Under the pieces are notes generated by a model. The model worked only from the letters and a program-made list of their open reading frames with translations. It made no database searches and was not told the DNA's origin. The position numbers and the translations under genes were made by a program. Below, in pieces: positions 25,254-33,369 of a stretch of DNA of 64,000 bases (the first letter of the stretch is position 1; every line of letters begins with the position of its first letter). Source of the DNA: Acidobacteriaceae bacterium. GTDB taxonomy: Bacteria > Acidobacteriota > Terriglobia > Terriglobales > Acidobacteriaceae. The stretch covers positions 141,192 through 205,191 of the forward strand of contig PLHW01000041.1 of assembly GCA_003139095.1 (NCBI GenBank), in the 5' to 3' direction.

Positions 25254-28200
25254 ATGCGTCCCCGCATTCTCGCCATCGCCGCTCTCATCCTCGCGCTCGC
25301 CGCCCTCGCCCACGCCGGTGGCCCCGCTTTCGTCGCCGGCGCCGGCTACAACACCGGAGTCGAAGGCCAGCCCATCCTCTGGGCCAACGCCTCCATCCAA
25401 TACTTCACCGATCAGGGCAGCCTCAGTCCCATCCTCAGCAACTCGCAAGCCGACGCCTTCGTCGCCTCCGCCATCGCTCCCTGGACCACCGCGCCCGGCG
25501 TCGCCCTCACCGTCACCCAAGCCGGCCATCTCGCCGAGGACGTCAATGGCAGCAACATCGAAGCATCCTTCGGCGTCATCTCCGCTCCCGCCGACGTCAC
25601 CCCCCAAGCCACCTCCACTCCCCTCGGCATCATCTACGACTACGATGGCTCCGTCACCGACGCCATCCTCGGCCAGGGCGCAGGCGGCTCCGGCGACTGC
25701 TTCACCAACGCCGTCTATGGCGGCCCTGACAACTTTTCCCCCAGCGGCAACCTCGCCCACGCCGTCATCGTCATCAACGGAGTCTGCGCCACTACCAGCG
25801 CCCAACTACCCGACGTCCAATACCGTCTCGTCCGCGTGCTCGCCTACTGCTTCGGGCTCGGATGGTCGCAAGCCAACGTCAACGTCCTCACTGGTCACCC
25901 CGCGCCCACCCAGGCCGACTTCCAGGGTTTCCCCGTCATGCACTTTCTTGATCCCATCGATTGCGTCCCCATCAGCAGTTGTTATGGAGGCATCTTCGAA
26001 GGCGCGCTCGGCAAGTTCACCGTCACGCCCGCGCTCGACGATGTCACCGCCCTCGCTCGCCTCTATCCCACGCCCAGCGGCGCCCCGCCCACCGGCCGCA
26101 TCTGGGGCAATGTCTACTTCACCGATTCCTCCGGCAATGCCGCGCAATTCATGCAAGGTGTCAATGTCGTTGCCCGCCTCATGAGCGGCGGCCAGCCCTC
26201 CCGCCAATACGTCGTCACTTCCGTCTCCGGATTCGATTTCCTCGGCAACGCCGGCAACATCATCGACGGCTACTTTGACGCGAACGGCCTCCCCTATAAC
26301 CGCTTCGGCAACGGCGATCCCACCGTCGAAGGCTTCTACGATCTCGGCCAGCTCACCATCCCCACCGGCCAGACCATCGCCCAGTATCAGCTCACCGTTG
26401 AGCCTCTCAATCCCAATTGGTCCTGGGGCATTGAGCCCTACGGCCCAACTCAGGTCGCGCCCTCCGGTTCGTTCGCGCCCCTCGTCGTCACCATTCAAAG
26501 CGGGTCCAATGTCGAGAATGACGTCCTCATGCTCGGCAGCGAAATCGCCGGAGCCGATCTCGCCGCCGGTTCGTCTTACACCAATCCCGTTCCGCTTCCC
26601 TCAGGCGGCGGCTGGCGCTCTTGGATCTCCGGCTACGGCTCGACCGACTTTTTCTATTTCAACGCCCAAATCAATCGCACCGCCTCCATCGCCCTCACCG
26701 CCCTCGACGAATCCGGCAATCCCACCGAATCCAAGCTCCTCCCCGTCGCCGGCATGTGGGAATTGCCCGACGAAACCGGCAATCCCGCGCCCGCCTCCAC
26801 TCCCTCCGCCTTCAACACCCAGACCTTCGCCATGACCCGCCTCGACGCGCAGTTCTTCGTCTCCGAAGCCTACAAAGTCGGGATCGCCGACTATCGCGGC
26901 GACGGCCGCCCCGACTACGCCTACAAGGCCTATTTCCTCTATTCCGACACGGTCTCGCCCGCACGCCTCAGCCTCGCCGGCGGCGTCGCCACCCTTCAGG
27001 GCATCGGCTTTATCCCCGGTCTTCAGGTCAGCGCCACCACCACCGGCACCCAGAACGGCATCGTCCTAAACCAGTTGTCAGGCCAGCTTCAAATCTCTCT
27101 GCCCTCCGCCACGCTCGATGGCCCCGCCACAATTCAGGTCACCGAACCCGTCACCGGCTCCTTCTCGCAAATGATCGGCGCCCTCACCTACGGCGCGTCC
27201 TCCACCGATCTCATTCAACTCTTGCAAGGCGGCGCGCAAACCACCCCCGTAGGCGCACAAGCTCCCAACTTACTTCGCGTCCGCGCCACCGCCTCCGACG
27301 GCGTTACTCCCGTCAATGGCGCAACCGTCGCGTGGAGTTCCACTAACGGCGCAGAGTTCTCCGCCTGTAACCAGGCCACTTCCTGCTCCGTCCTCACCGA
27401 CGCCTCCGGCGAAGCCTCCACCTACATAACTCCCGCCGCTCTCGGTCAGGCCGCTATCACCGCCGCGCTCGCGCCCGCCTCCTATCAGCCCCCGCAAACC
27501 GTGCAGGCCACCCTCACCGGCACCGAAACTTCTCTCGATCTCGTTGCCCTCTCGCCCACGCGCTCCATCGCGAAAGGTGCAACTCTCACTGTCCCCCTCA
27601 CGGTCGCAACCCTCGACATGGGTGCGCCGCTGCCGAACATCGGAATCAAGTTCACGGTTACGAACGGCGCGGCGTCGCTCTCGTCGAGCACCGCCACCAC
27701 CAACAGCGCGGGCCTCGCCACCATCACCGCGCAACTCACCAATCTCGCCGCCATGGTGCAGGTCAGCGCCTGCGTCCTCCCGGGCAACACCGAATGTCAG
27801 ATTTTTTCGCTGCTCGCCATTCAGCCGTCTTCGTGGACCCTTGAGCCCGTCAGCGGCGCCTCGCAAATCGTTCCCGGCGGACAATCCTTTCAACCGCTAG
27901 TCATGCGCGTCACTGACGGCTCCTCCGCCGACAATCCCGTAATCGCAGCCACAGTAAATTTCCTGACCACGCTCGAACGCAATCCCTCCGGCCCCGGCGG
28001 CCCGCCGCCCGGCGGCGATTTCCAAAGTGGTGAGGCCAGAATTGGCGATTCCCCCGCCCAATCCGGCATGCCTGTAATCCTCGCCACATCGCAAGCCCAA
28101 GTCGTCGCCGATCAAAACGGCTTCGCCCAAATCACGCCCAGCGCCACCAATCAAACCCCGTGCGATGTCGACCTCACCGTCACAGCCGGTCGCGCCACCG

Positions 28201-28619
28201 CCCAATTTCAACTCGAAAGCGTCGATCCCATCACCGTCCAACAGCAGCAGGTGAAAAAACGCGGCAAGGAAGTCTCCCGCCGAACCGATCCCGGATCATC
28301 CGCCCCCACCCAACCGGATCTCAGTGAAACCCCCGAAATATTCGCCGTCCCGCAAGCGGCCGTCTTCTTTTCGGACAGCACCACCCCCGACCCCAGCCCC
28401 GCGCAAGATGATCCGCCCGCCGCCGAAGCCCCACCCGATCAAGCCCCATCATCCGAAACCCCGCCCGCCAAAGCTCCAACCGCAGACGCCATCACCGACA
28501 CCCCCGTTCCACCGCCCACGCAGTCGGGCTCCGTGAACACGCCACCCCTCATCCCGCCGACCGTCGCGCCGGCGTCCCCGCCCCCGCATCCCGATCCCGA
28601 TTCCATGCCAAAACCCTGA
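25254..28619 (+). CDS. Large secreted protein with degenerate matrixin-like domain and Ig-like repeats
   Basis: 1121 residues. Signal peptide at 1-21. Residues about 40-275 resemble a matrixin-type metalloprotease: a strand-helix N-part, VIVING, then RVLAYCFGLGW (194-204) where HExxHxxGxxH is expected, a Met-turn-like PVMHFLDP (227-234) and a closing DDVTALARLYP. All three zinc histidines and the catalytic glutamate are replaced. Residues about 660-740 and 780-845 are bacterial Ig-like (Big-1/invasin type) domains (VNGATVAWSSTNGAEFS, ITAAL), with another at about 870-990. The last 70 residues are proline-rich. It probably acts as a binding protein at the surface or outside the cell. Confidence 0.68.
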   Translation: MRPRILAIAALILALAALAHAGGPAFVAGAGYNTGVEGQPILWANASIQYFTDQGSLSPILSNSQADAFVASAIAPWTTAPGVALTVTQAGHLAEDVNGSNIEASFGVISAPADVTPQATSTPLGIIYDYDGSVTDAILGQGAGGSGDCFTNAVYGGPDNFSPSGNLAHAVIVINGVCATTSAQLPDVQYRLVRVLAYCFGLGWSQANVNVLTGHPAPTQADFQGFPVMHFLDPIDCVPISSCYGGIFEGALGKFTVTPALDDVTALARLYPTPSGAPPTGRIWGNVYFTDSSGNAAQFMQGVNVVARLMSGGQPSRQYVVTSVSGFDFLGNAGNIIDGYFDANGLPYNRFGNGDPTVEGFYDLGQLTIPTGQTIAQYQLTVEPLNPNWSWGIEPYGPTQVAPSGSFAPLVVTIQSGSNVENDVLMLGSEIAGADLAAGSSYTNPVPLPSGGGWRSWISGYGSTDFFYFNAQINRTASIALTALDESGNPTESKLLPVAGMWELPDETGNPAPASTPSAFNTQTFAMTRLDAQFFVSEAYKVGIADYRGDGRPDYAYKAYFLYSDTVSPARLSLAGGVATLQGIGFIPGLQVSATTTGTQNGIVLNQLSGQLQISLPSATLDGPATIQVTEPVTGSFSQMIGALTYGASSTDLIQLLQGGAQTTPVGAQAPNLLRVRATASDGVTPVNGATVAWSSTNGAEFSACNQATSCSVLTDASGEASTYITPAALGQAAITAALAPASYQPPQTVQATLTGTETSLDLVALSPTRSIAKGATLTVPLTVATLDMGAPLPNIGIKFTVTNGAASLSSSTATTNSAGLATITAQLTNLAAMVQVSACVLPGNTECQIFSLLAIQPSSWTLEPVSGASQIVPGGQSFQPLVMRVTDGSSADNPVIAATVNFLTTLERNPSGPGGPPPGGDFQSGEARIGDSPAQSGMPVILATSQAQVVADQNGFAQITPSATNQTPCDVDLTVTAGRATAQFQLESVDPITVQQQQVKKRGKEVSRRTDPGSSAPTQPDLSETPEIFAVPQAAVFFSDSTTPDPSPAQDDPPAAEAPPDQAPSSETPPAKAPTADAITDTPVPPPTQSGSVNTPPLIPPTVAPASPPPHPDPDSMPKP

Positions 28620-28973
28620 GAATGAACCTACCGCCCGCAATACCGCCAGAACCGCGTAAGTGAATGAGGAATAAATACTTTATGAGCGCATCGCAATATC
28701 GCCGTCAAAGTCTTCATTTCCAGCCCCGCTAAGTTATTAAGAAATAAATACTTTATCCGATAAAGTCCAATTGTCCCTCGTAAACTATTGATTAGTAAAT
28801 ACGTTAGAGACAAGTCCTTATTATTCAAAGACCTGGCCGTTTGCACCCTCTAAGTCTTTGATTCCACAAGATCACACCAAGGGGGGTCTCTATTACTGAC
28901 TAGTCAATATCGCCTCAACCCAAAGCAATCACAACCACTCTCTTCGCGACTCTGGTTTATCCTTACTCTCACC
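28620..28973. other. AT-rich intergenic region with AATACTTT...AAGTC repeats
   Basis: 354 bases, clearly more AT-rich than its surroundings. Three copies of an AATACTTT-like word followed by AAGTC occur: 28674/28707, 28747/28762 and 28798/28812. The second includes a perfect palindrome, ACTTTATC-C-GATAAAGT (28750-28766). A further perfect stem TCAAAGAC/GTCTTTGA (28825-28832 and 28854-28861) encloses 21 bases. No gene is supported. Related words recur at 43112-43331. Confidence 0.6.
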
Positions 28974-30032
28974 TTGGAACCCGTCACTCACTTCCTCTTC
29001 GGCGCCAACCTCGGACGCCTCGGCCTCAATCGCAAAACCGCTCTCGCCACCGCGACTCTCACACTCGCCGCCGAAGCCGCCGACCTCGACGTCTTCAGCC
29101 GCTTCGGTGGCTCTGCCTTCGCCCTCAATCACCATCGCGGCTTCACGCATTCCTTCCTCGGAGTCCCCATCGTCGCCGCCGCGGTCGTCGCTTTCATGTA
29201 CCTGCTCTGGCGCATGCGCGGCCGCAAAACTCGCAATCCCAATCTCCCGCCGCGTTGGGGCCTGCTCTACACCTATGCCTGTCTCGCCGGCCTCAGCCAC
29301 ATCCTCCTCGACTACACAAACAGCTACGGCATTCGCCCGCTCTGGCCCTTTTCCGAGCGTTGGATCTCCTGGGACATCGTCTCCATCTTCGAGCCCGCTC
29401 TGCTCGTCGCACTCCTCCTCGGCCTCATCGTTCCGTCTCTCTTCTCGCTCATCAATCAGGAAATCGGCGCGCGCCGCAACCGCAACGCTCCTCCCGGCCG
29501 TCTCGCTGCCGCCCTCGCTCTCCTCGCCGTCTTTTGTATCTGGGGACTTCGCGACTACGAGCATCGCCGCGCCGTCGCCGCGCTCCAGGCTCGCACCTAT
29601 GAAAACTTCGACGCCCTCCGCGTCTCCGCCTATCCCTACATGCTCAATCCCTTTCTCTGGTATGGAGTCGCCGAAACTCCCAACTTTTTTGCCCGCATGA
29701 ATGTCTCTTCGCTCACTCCCGAAGTCGATCCCGACGGCACCATGCAGATCCGCTACAAGCCCGAAGAAACTCCCATCACGCTAGCCGCCAAGCGTTCCTA
29801 CACTGGCCAGGTCTACCTGAGCTGGGCCGCATATCCAGTCACCGAAACCGAAACCCTCCCGAACGACTCCACTGACAGCGCAGCCTACCTCGTCCGCTTC
29901 CGCGATCTCCGCTACCTCTATCCCGGTCAAGGCGCACGCTCTCCACTAGGAGCTAACGTCCTCCTCACCCGCGATCTGAAAGTAGTCAGCGAGACGATGG
30001 CCATGCGCGCCTCCAGGAAAGACGAGCACTAG
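28974..30032 (+). CDS. Membrane-bound metal-dependent hydrolase (YdjM/DUF457 family)
   Basis: A 352-residue integral membrane protein of the YdjM/DUF457 group. Hallmarks are the N-terminal EPVTHFLFGA, an acidic EAADLDVF segment, HHRGFTHSFLG with clustered histidines, and GLSHILLDYTNSYG. These His/Asp clusters are the predicted metal site within the membrane. About five hydrophobic helices lie in residues 20-210, followed by a soluble C-terminal domain of about 150 residues. The start is a TTG at 28974, where the EPVTHF homology begins. LexA-regulated in some bacteria, but no such site is evident here. Confidence 0.85.
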   Translation: MEPVTHFLFGANLGRLGLNRKTALATATLTLAAEAADLDVFSRFGGSAFALNHHRGFTHSFLGVPIVAAAVVAFMYLLWRMRGRKTRNPNLPPRWGLLYTYACLAGLSHILLDYTNSYGIRPLWPFSERWISWDIVSIFEPALLVALLLGLIVPSLFSLINQEIGARRNRNAPPGRLAAALALLAVFCIWGLRDYEHRRAVAALQARTYENFDALRVSAYPYMLNPFLWYGVAETPNFFARMNVSSLTPEVDPDGTMQIRYKPEETPITLAAKRSYTGQVYLSWAAYPVTETETLPNDSTDSAAYLVRFRDLRYLYPGQGARSPLGANVLLTRDLKVVSETMAMRASRKDEH

Positions 30033-30040
30033 CCAATATC

Positions 30041-30067
30041 CTCTCCGTGTCTCCGTGCCTCCGTGGT
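30041..30067. repeat. CTCCGTG word repeat
   Basis: CTCTCCGTGTCTCCGTGCCTCCGTGG lies just after the stop at 30032: three CTCCGTG words in 27 bases. The same type of word is frequent in intergenic DNA of unrelated bacteria and also occurs at 24355-24475 here. Confidence 0.65.
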
Positions 30068-30144
30068 GACAAAACGCTCCGCTCCCTTGACCAACTCCCT
30101 CCCCAAGCGCCACAATCCTAACTGTCAACTTTTTTGAGGTGATC

Positions 30145-30693
30145 ATGCTGGCCTACGTCTTCGTTCTCTTCGCCATTGCCGTGCGCATGCCATTCGCGCA
30201 GCATCCCTGGGGATTCACCCCCGTCGCCGCCGCTCTTCTCTATTTCGGCGCACGCGGCGCGCGCCGCCAGCTTTGGGTTCCCTTCGCTCTCTTTGCCGCC
30301 TCCGACGTCGTCCTCACGCGCTTCGTCTACGGCTACCAGTTCACTTGGGATCACTATGTCACCTGGCTCTGGTACGCGGCAATTCTCTGGCTCGGCACCA
30401 ATCTCCGCGAGAATACCAGCCTGCGTGAAACCAAGGACTGGCTACGCGTCGGCGGTGCCGCCCTCGCCAGTTCCATTTCATTTTTTGTGTTGAGCAATTT
30501 CGCCGTGTGGGCTTGCTGGCCGACCTATCCAAAATCCGCCGCCGGACTCATGACCTGCTACGCCGCCGCCATCCCGTTTTTCCGCCGCGGCCTCGAAGGC
30601 GACCTCGTCTTCACCGCTGTAATGTTCGGATTGCCCGCCCTCGCCGCCGCGCTCGTGCGTTCCGGCCGAGCGCATCGCGTGACCGCAGTCTAG
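30145..30693 (+). CDS. Multi-pass membrane protein of the DUF6580 type
   Basis: 182 residues with five or so transmembrane segments (about 5-20, 30-50, 70-90, 105-125, 155-175). Conserved-looking features are HPWGFTPVAAALLYFGARG and WPTYPKSAAGLMTCYAAAIPFFRRGLEGDLVFTAVMFG. This arrangement matches a small family of uncharacterised membrane proteins related to substrate-binding subunits of vitamin transporters. The ATG at 30145 is used, following GAGGTG. Its stop shares the bases CTAG with the stop of the convergent gene at 30690. Confidence 0.65.
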   Translation: MLAYVFVLFAIAVRMPFAQHPWGFTPVAAALLYFGARGARRQLWVPFALFAASDVVLTRFVYGYQFTWDHYVTWLWYAAILWLGTNLRENTSLRETKDWLRVGGAALASSISFFVLSNFAVWACWPTYPKSAAGLMTCYAAAIPFFRRGLEGDLVFTAVMFGLPALAAALVRSGRAHRVTAV

Positions 30694-31361
30694 TCGGCTC
30701 TATTAGAATTTTCTCGGCGCAGCGCAGCTTTCGCGGCTGCGCTTTTCTTTTTCCGCACCCGCCGTTTCATCATCCGCCAGATAAAATACGCGGCAATCAA
30801 CTCCCCAACAATCGACAAAACCAAAAACAAGTGATGCGAGAACACATTCGCCGTCATGGCCACAATCCCCGGCCCGAACCATAACGTCAGCAGTGCCTCG
30901 ATCAAAAACCGTATAAACCGGCCCGCAAAAATCGCCACCAGAAAGTGGCCAAAGTTCATCTCAAACGCCGCCGCTGCCAGCACCACCGCTTTAAAAGGAG
31001 TCGGCGGCGGCAGCATCGCCGGAAACATGAGCGCCCAGAATTCATGCTTGTCGAACGAGGCGTGAATCCGCTCGAACCGCGCCGGCGAAAGCCGCTTCCG
31101 CAGCAGCATCTCTCCGCCCATGTATCCGATCACGTAAAAAACAATGCTGCCCAGCGCCGACCCCACCGCCCCCATCAGCACATACAGCAGAAATCGCGCC
31201 CGGTCGTGATACACGTAGCTGACAAAAATCGCGTCCAGCGGCATCCCGAGAAACGACCCGTCCACCGCTGCAAACGCCAGCATCCCCCACGGCCCCAGCG
31301 GCGCAAGCAAATGCTTGATCCACTCCCCGTACGCCTTCACAAAATGTTTGAGCTTATTCAA
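30690..31361 (-). CDS. VTT-domain (DedA/YqaA-type) membrane protein
   Basis: 223 residues with about five membrane segments and the VTT-domain signature: GSALGSIVFYVIGYMGGE, RFERIHASFDKHEFWALMFPAMLPPPTPFKAVVLAAAAFEM and RFIRFLIEALLTL. Members of this superfamily translocate or scramble lipids, including undecaprenyl phosphate in some DedA proteins. The P-x-P-F-K motif is the re-entrant loop typical of YqaA-like members. It lies downstream of mogA on the same strand, separated by a word-repeat array, so it may share the Moco transcript. Confidence 0.83.
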   Translation of the reverse strand: MNKLKHFVKAYGEWIKHLLAPLGPWGMLAFAAVDGSFLGMPLDAIFVSYVYHDRARFLLYVLMGAVGSALGSIVFYVIGYMGGEMLLRKRLSPARFERIHASFDKHEFWALMFPAMLPPPTPFKAVVLAAAAFEMNFGHFLVAIFAGRFIRFLIEALLTLWFGPGIVAMTANVFSHHLFLVLSIVGELIAAYFIWRMMKRRVRKKKSAAAKAALRRENSNRAD

Positions 31362-31388
31362 TCAATCAGTTTACGCGATTGGAAAGAG

Positions 31389-31490
31389 GTCGATGGTCGT
31401 TCGTCGTTGGTCGCTCGGGAGGATCGTTGCGATTGTGGCGACGGACTTGTGGCTAGGCCGAACGACTAACGACTAACGACTAACGACGCT
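31389..31490. repeat. Word-repeat hairpin array (CGACTAACGA type)
   Basis: Left arm GGTCGATGGTCGTTCGTCGT (about 31389-31417) and right arm CGAACGACTAACGACTAACG (about 31459-31487) are complementary; about 40 unrelated bases separate them. On the minus strand the array starts within the mogA stop codon, so the last codons of mogA are part of the repeat. Confidence 0.75.
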
Positions 31491-32004
31491 CTTCGTGTTC
31501 CGTCCTCCCTGCCACCAACTCCAGCGCATGCGGCAGCAGATCCACCACGGCCTCCAGCGATTCCACCGCTCCCGCCGGGCTCCCCGGCAAATTCAAAATC
31601 AAACTCGCCCCGCGCACGCCGCACACCGCCCGGCTCAGCGCCGCATACCGCGTCTTCTTCGTCCCCTCAGCCCGCATCCGCTCCGCAATTCCCTCCACCA
31701 GCTTTTCGCACACCGCCGCCGTCGCCTCCGGCGTCACGTCCCGCGGAGCAATCCCCGTCCCGCCCGTCGTCACCACCAGGCGCGCCGCCCCGCACATCTC
31801 AATCAACTTTTCCTGGATAGCCCCGCGCTCGTCCGCCACCACGCCGCGCCCCACCACGCAAAAGCCGCGCCGCTCCAGCGCCTCCGCCACCGCCGGACCC
31901 GACCCATCCTCCCGCTCGCCCCGCGCGCAGGAGTCGCTCACCGTCAGCACCGCCGCCGAAATTTTCTCCCCACTCCCCACCGCATCACATGTCGAGCAGC
32001 ACAT
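31480..32004 (-). CDS. mogA: Molybdenum cofactor biosynthesis protein, MogA/MoaB family
   Basis: Adenylylates molybdopterin before metal insertion (MogA/MoaB family). Motifs: [21 protein letters not shown] at the N-terminus, [19 protein letters not shown] for the molybdopterin-binding loop and [16 protein letters not shown] near the end. The ATG at 32004 gives 174 residues; a GTG nine codons further in is an alternative. It overlaps the end of the response-regulator gene by 20 bases, so translation is probably coupled. The final codons, EERR-stop, are encoded by the start of the repeat array. MogA and MoaB cannot be separated with certainty. Confidence 0.87.
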   Translation of the reverse strand: MCCSTCDAVGSGEKISAAVLTVSDSCARGEREDGSGPAVAEALERRGFCVVGRGVVADERGAIQEKLIEMCGAARLVVTTGGTGIAPRDVTPEATAAVCEKLVEGIAERMRAEGTKKTRYAALSRAVCGVRGASLILNLPGSPAGAVESLEAVVDLLPHALELVAGRTEHEERR

Positions 32005-32740
32005 CCTCGCCCTCAGCCGCCTCGTCCCGCGCCGCTTCATCCAGCAGCCGCAGTCCTTCCATCAGCAGCCCCTGCGTGTTCAACGTCGTCGTCTCCTGCG
32101 CCGTGCTCTTCTCAAAGTCGATCTGGAAATTTCCCTCCGTCCACCGCAGCACCTTGAACACCGCTTCATCGCCCGCAATCGAGCCATAGGCGGCGTGTTT
32201 CGCCTGCCCCTGCGTAAAATAAATTTCGCACTTCTCCTCGCCGTTCGTCATCGTCAGCAGGCAGCTCTTGCGGCCCATCTCCAGCGACTGCACCAGGTCA
32301 ATCACATTCATCTGCGCCAAACTCCCGCGCAGCACGCCATCCGCCGTCGGAGCCTTCGCCAGTTTCTCCAGTGCAATCCGGTCCACCACGCGCTTGATTC
32401 TCCGCACCGCATCTCGCAAAAAAAATGGCTTCTCAATGTACTCTTCCACCGGATCCTGCGACAGCCGCTCGCTGATGTCAGCCTTGCTCGCCATCAGCAC
32501 CACCACAATCCCCGCCGTCGCCGGGCGGCTCTTCAATTTTTCCACCAATTGCCGCCCATCCATGCCCGGCATCCGGTAGTCCGTGATCAGCAGATCCGGA
32601 ACTTCTTCAATCGCCTTCAGCATCGCATCCGCCGAATCCCCCGCCGTCGACACATCCCCCAGCGGCGCCAGCGCCTGCTGCACCATCCCCAGCACCATCG
32701 GGTTGTCATCCACCACCAGAATTCGTACGTTGCTCGGCAT
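31985..32740 (-). CDS. Response regulator with DUF4388 (PATAN-type) output domain
   Basis: 251 residues. Residues 1-120 are a receiver domain with Asp11/Asp12, the phospho-acceptor Asp54 in [13 protein letters not shown], and the lysine in YIEKPFF. Residues about 135-240 ([30 protein letters not shown] ... [11 protein letters not shown] ... [15 protein letters not shown]) are a DUF4388/PATAN domain, a protein-interaction module in bacterial signalling. No DNA-binding domain is present. It lies inside the Moco operon between moaC and mogA, overlapping mogA. Its cognate kinase is not apparent nearby. Confidence 0.88.
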   Translation of the reverse strand: MPSNVRILVVDDNPMVLGMVQQALAPLGDVSTAGDSADAMLKAIEEVPDLLITDYRMPGMDGRQLVEKLKSRPATAGIVVVLMASKADISERLSQDPVEEYIEKPFFLRDAVRRIKRVVDRIALEKLAKAPTADGVLRGSLAQMNVIDLVQSLEMGRKSCLLTMTNGEEKCEIYFTQGQAKHAAYGSIAGDEAVFKVLRWTEGNFQIDFEKSTAQETTTLNTQGLLMEGLRLLDEAARDEAAEGEDVLLDM

Positions 32741-32745
32741 ATCGT

Positions 32746-33285
32746 TTATTTGCGCGGCGCGCGCCGGTACTCCCCGCTCTTCCCGCCCGACTTCCTCTCC
32801 AGCGCCACTTCGCGAATCTCAATCCCCTTGTCCAGCGCCTTGCACATGTCGTACACCGTCAGCGCCGCCACGCTCGCCGCCACCAGCGCTTCCATCTCCA
32901 CGCCCGTCTCCGCGCGGGTCTTTACTTTTGAGGCAATAGCCACGCCATTCTCGCACACGCGTAGAGTCACAGCAATGTGCGCGATCGCCACCGGATGGCA
33001 CATCGGAATCAGCTCCGCCGTCCGTTTCGCCGCCATGATCCCCGCCGTCCGCGCCACCTCCAGCGGGTCGCCCTTCGGATTCTTCGGCAGCGCCCGCAAC
33101 ACCTCCTGCGACATCGCCACCAGCGCGCTCGCCTCCGCCTCCCGCACCGTCCGCTCCTTCGCCGACACGTCCACCATCCGCGCCCGCCCCCGCTCGTCAT
33201 AGTGCGAAAGCTTCTTCCGCGCCCGCCCGCCATCGTCTTGCGTAGAAGATTTCTTTTTCTTCGCCATCGCCATCCGATTTGCCAT
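32746..33285 (-). CDS. moaC: Cyclic pyranopterin monophosphate synthase MoaC
   Basis: Completes the first stage of molybdenum cofactor synthesis, forming cyclic pyranopterin monophosphate with MoaA. Diagnostic segments: MVDVSAKERTVREA, GIMAAKRTAELIPMCHPVAI and VKTRAETGVEMEALVAASVAALTVYDMCKALDKG. A lysine-rich N-terminal tail of about 25 residues precedes the domain; starts at 33285 or 33267 are both possible, giving 179 or 173 residues. It ends five bases before the response-regulator start. moaA is not in the window. Confidence 0.93.
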   Translation of the reverse strand: MANRMAMAKKKKSSTQDDGGRARKKLSHYDERGRARMVDVSAKERTVREAEASALVAMSQEVLRALPKNPKGDPLEVARTAGIMAAKRTAELIPMCHPVAIAHIAVTLRVCENGVAIASKVKTRAETGVEMEALVAASVAALTVYDMCKALDKGIEIREVALERKSGGKSGEYRRAPRK

Positions 33286-33337
33286 CGAACTCAGGTTACA
33301 GCATCCACTAGCAAACCGCCGCCGCACGTTCCGACGT

Positions 33338-33369
33338 GCTCGTAGCTCGAAGCTCGTAGCTCGTAGCTA
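33338..33369. repeat. Word-repeat array (GCTCGTAGCTCG type)
   Basis: Reads GTGCTCGTAGCTCGAAGCTC then GTAGCTCGTAGCTA: repeated GCTCGTA words that start at the moeA stop codon (33367-33369) on the minus strand and fill the space toward moaC. Related words occur near 36520 and 47596. Confidence 0.6.

Noticed and set aside
25161..25805. 214-codon Gly/Asp-rich minus-strand frame
   Set aside because: Antisense to the secreted pair; composition is that of a codon-position mirror.
28628..28846. 72-codon minus-strand frame in the AT-rich gap
   Set aside because: Its sequence mostly reflects the AATACTTT repeats; no start signal or family.
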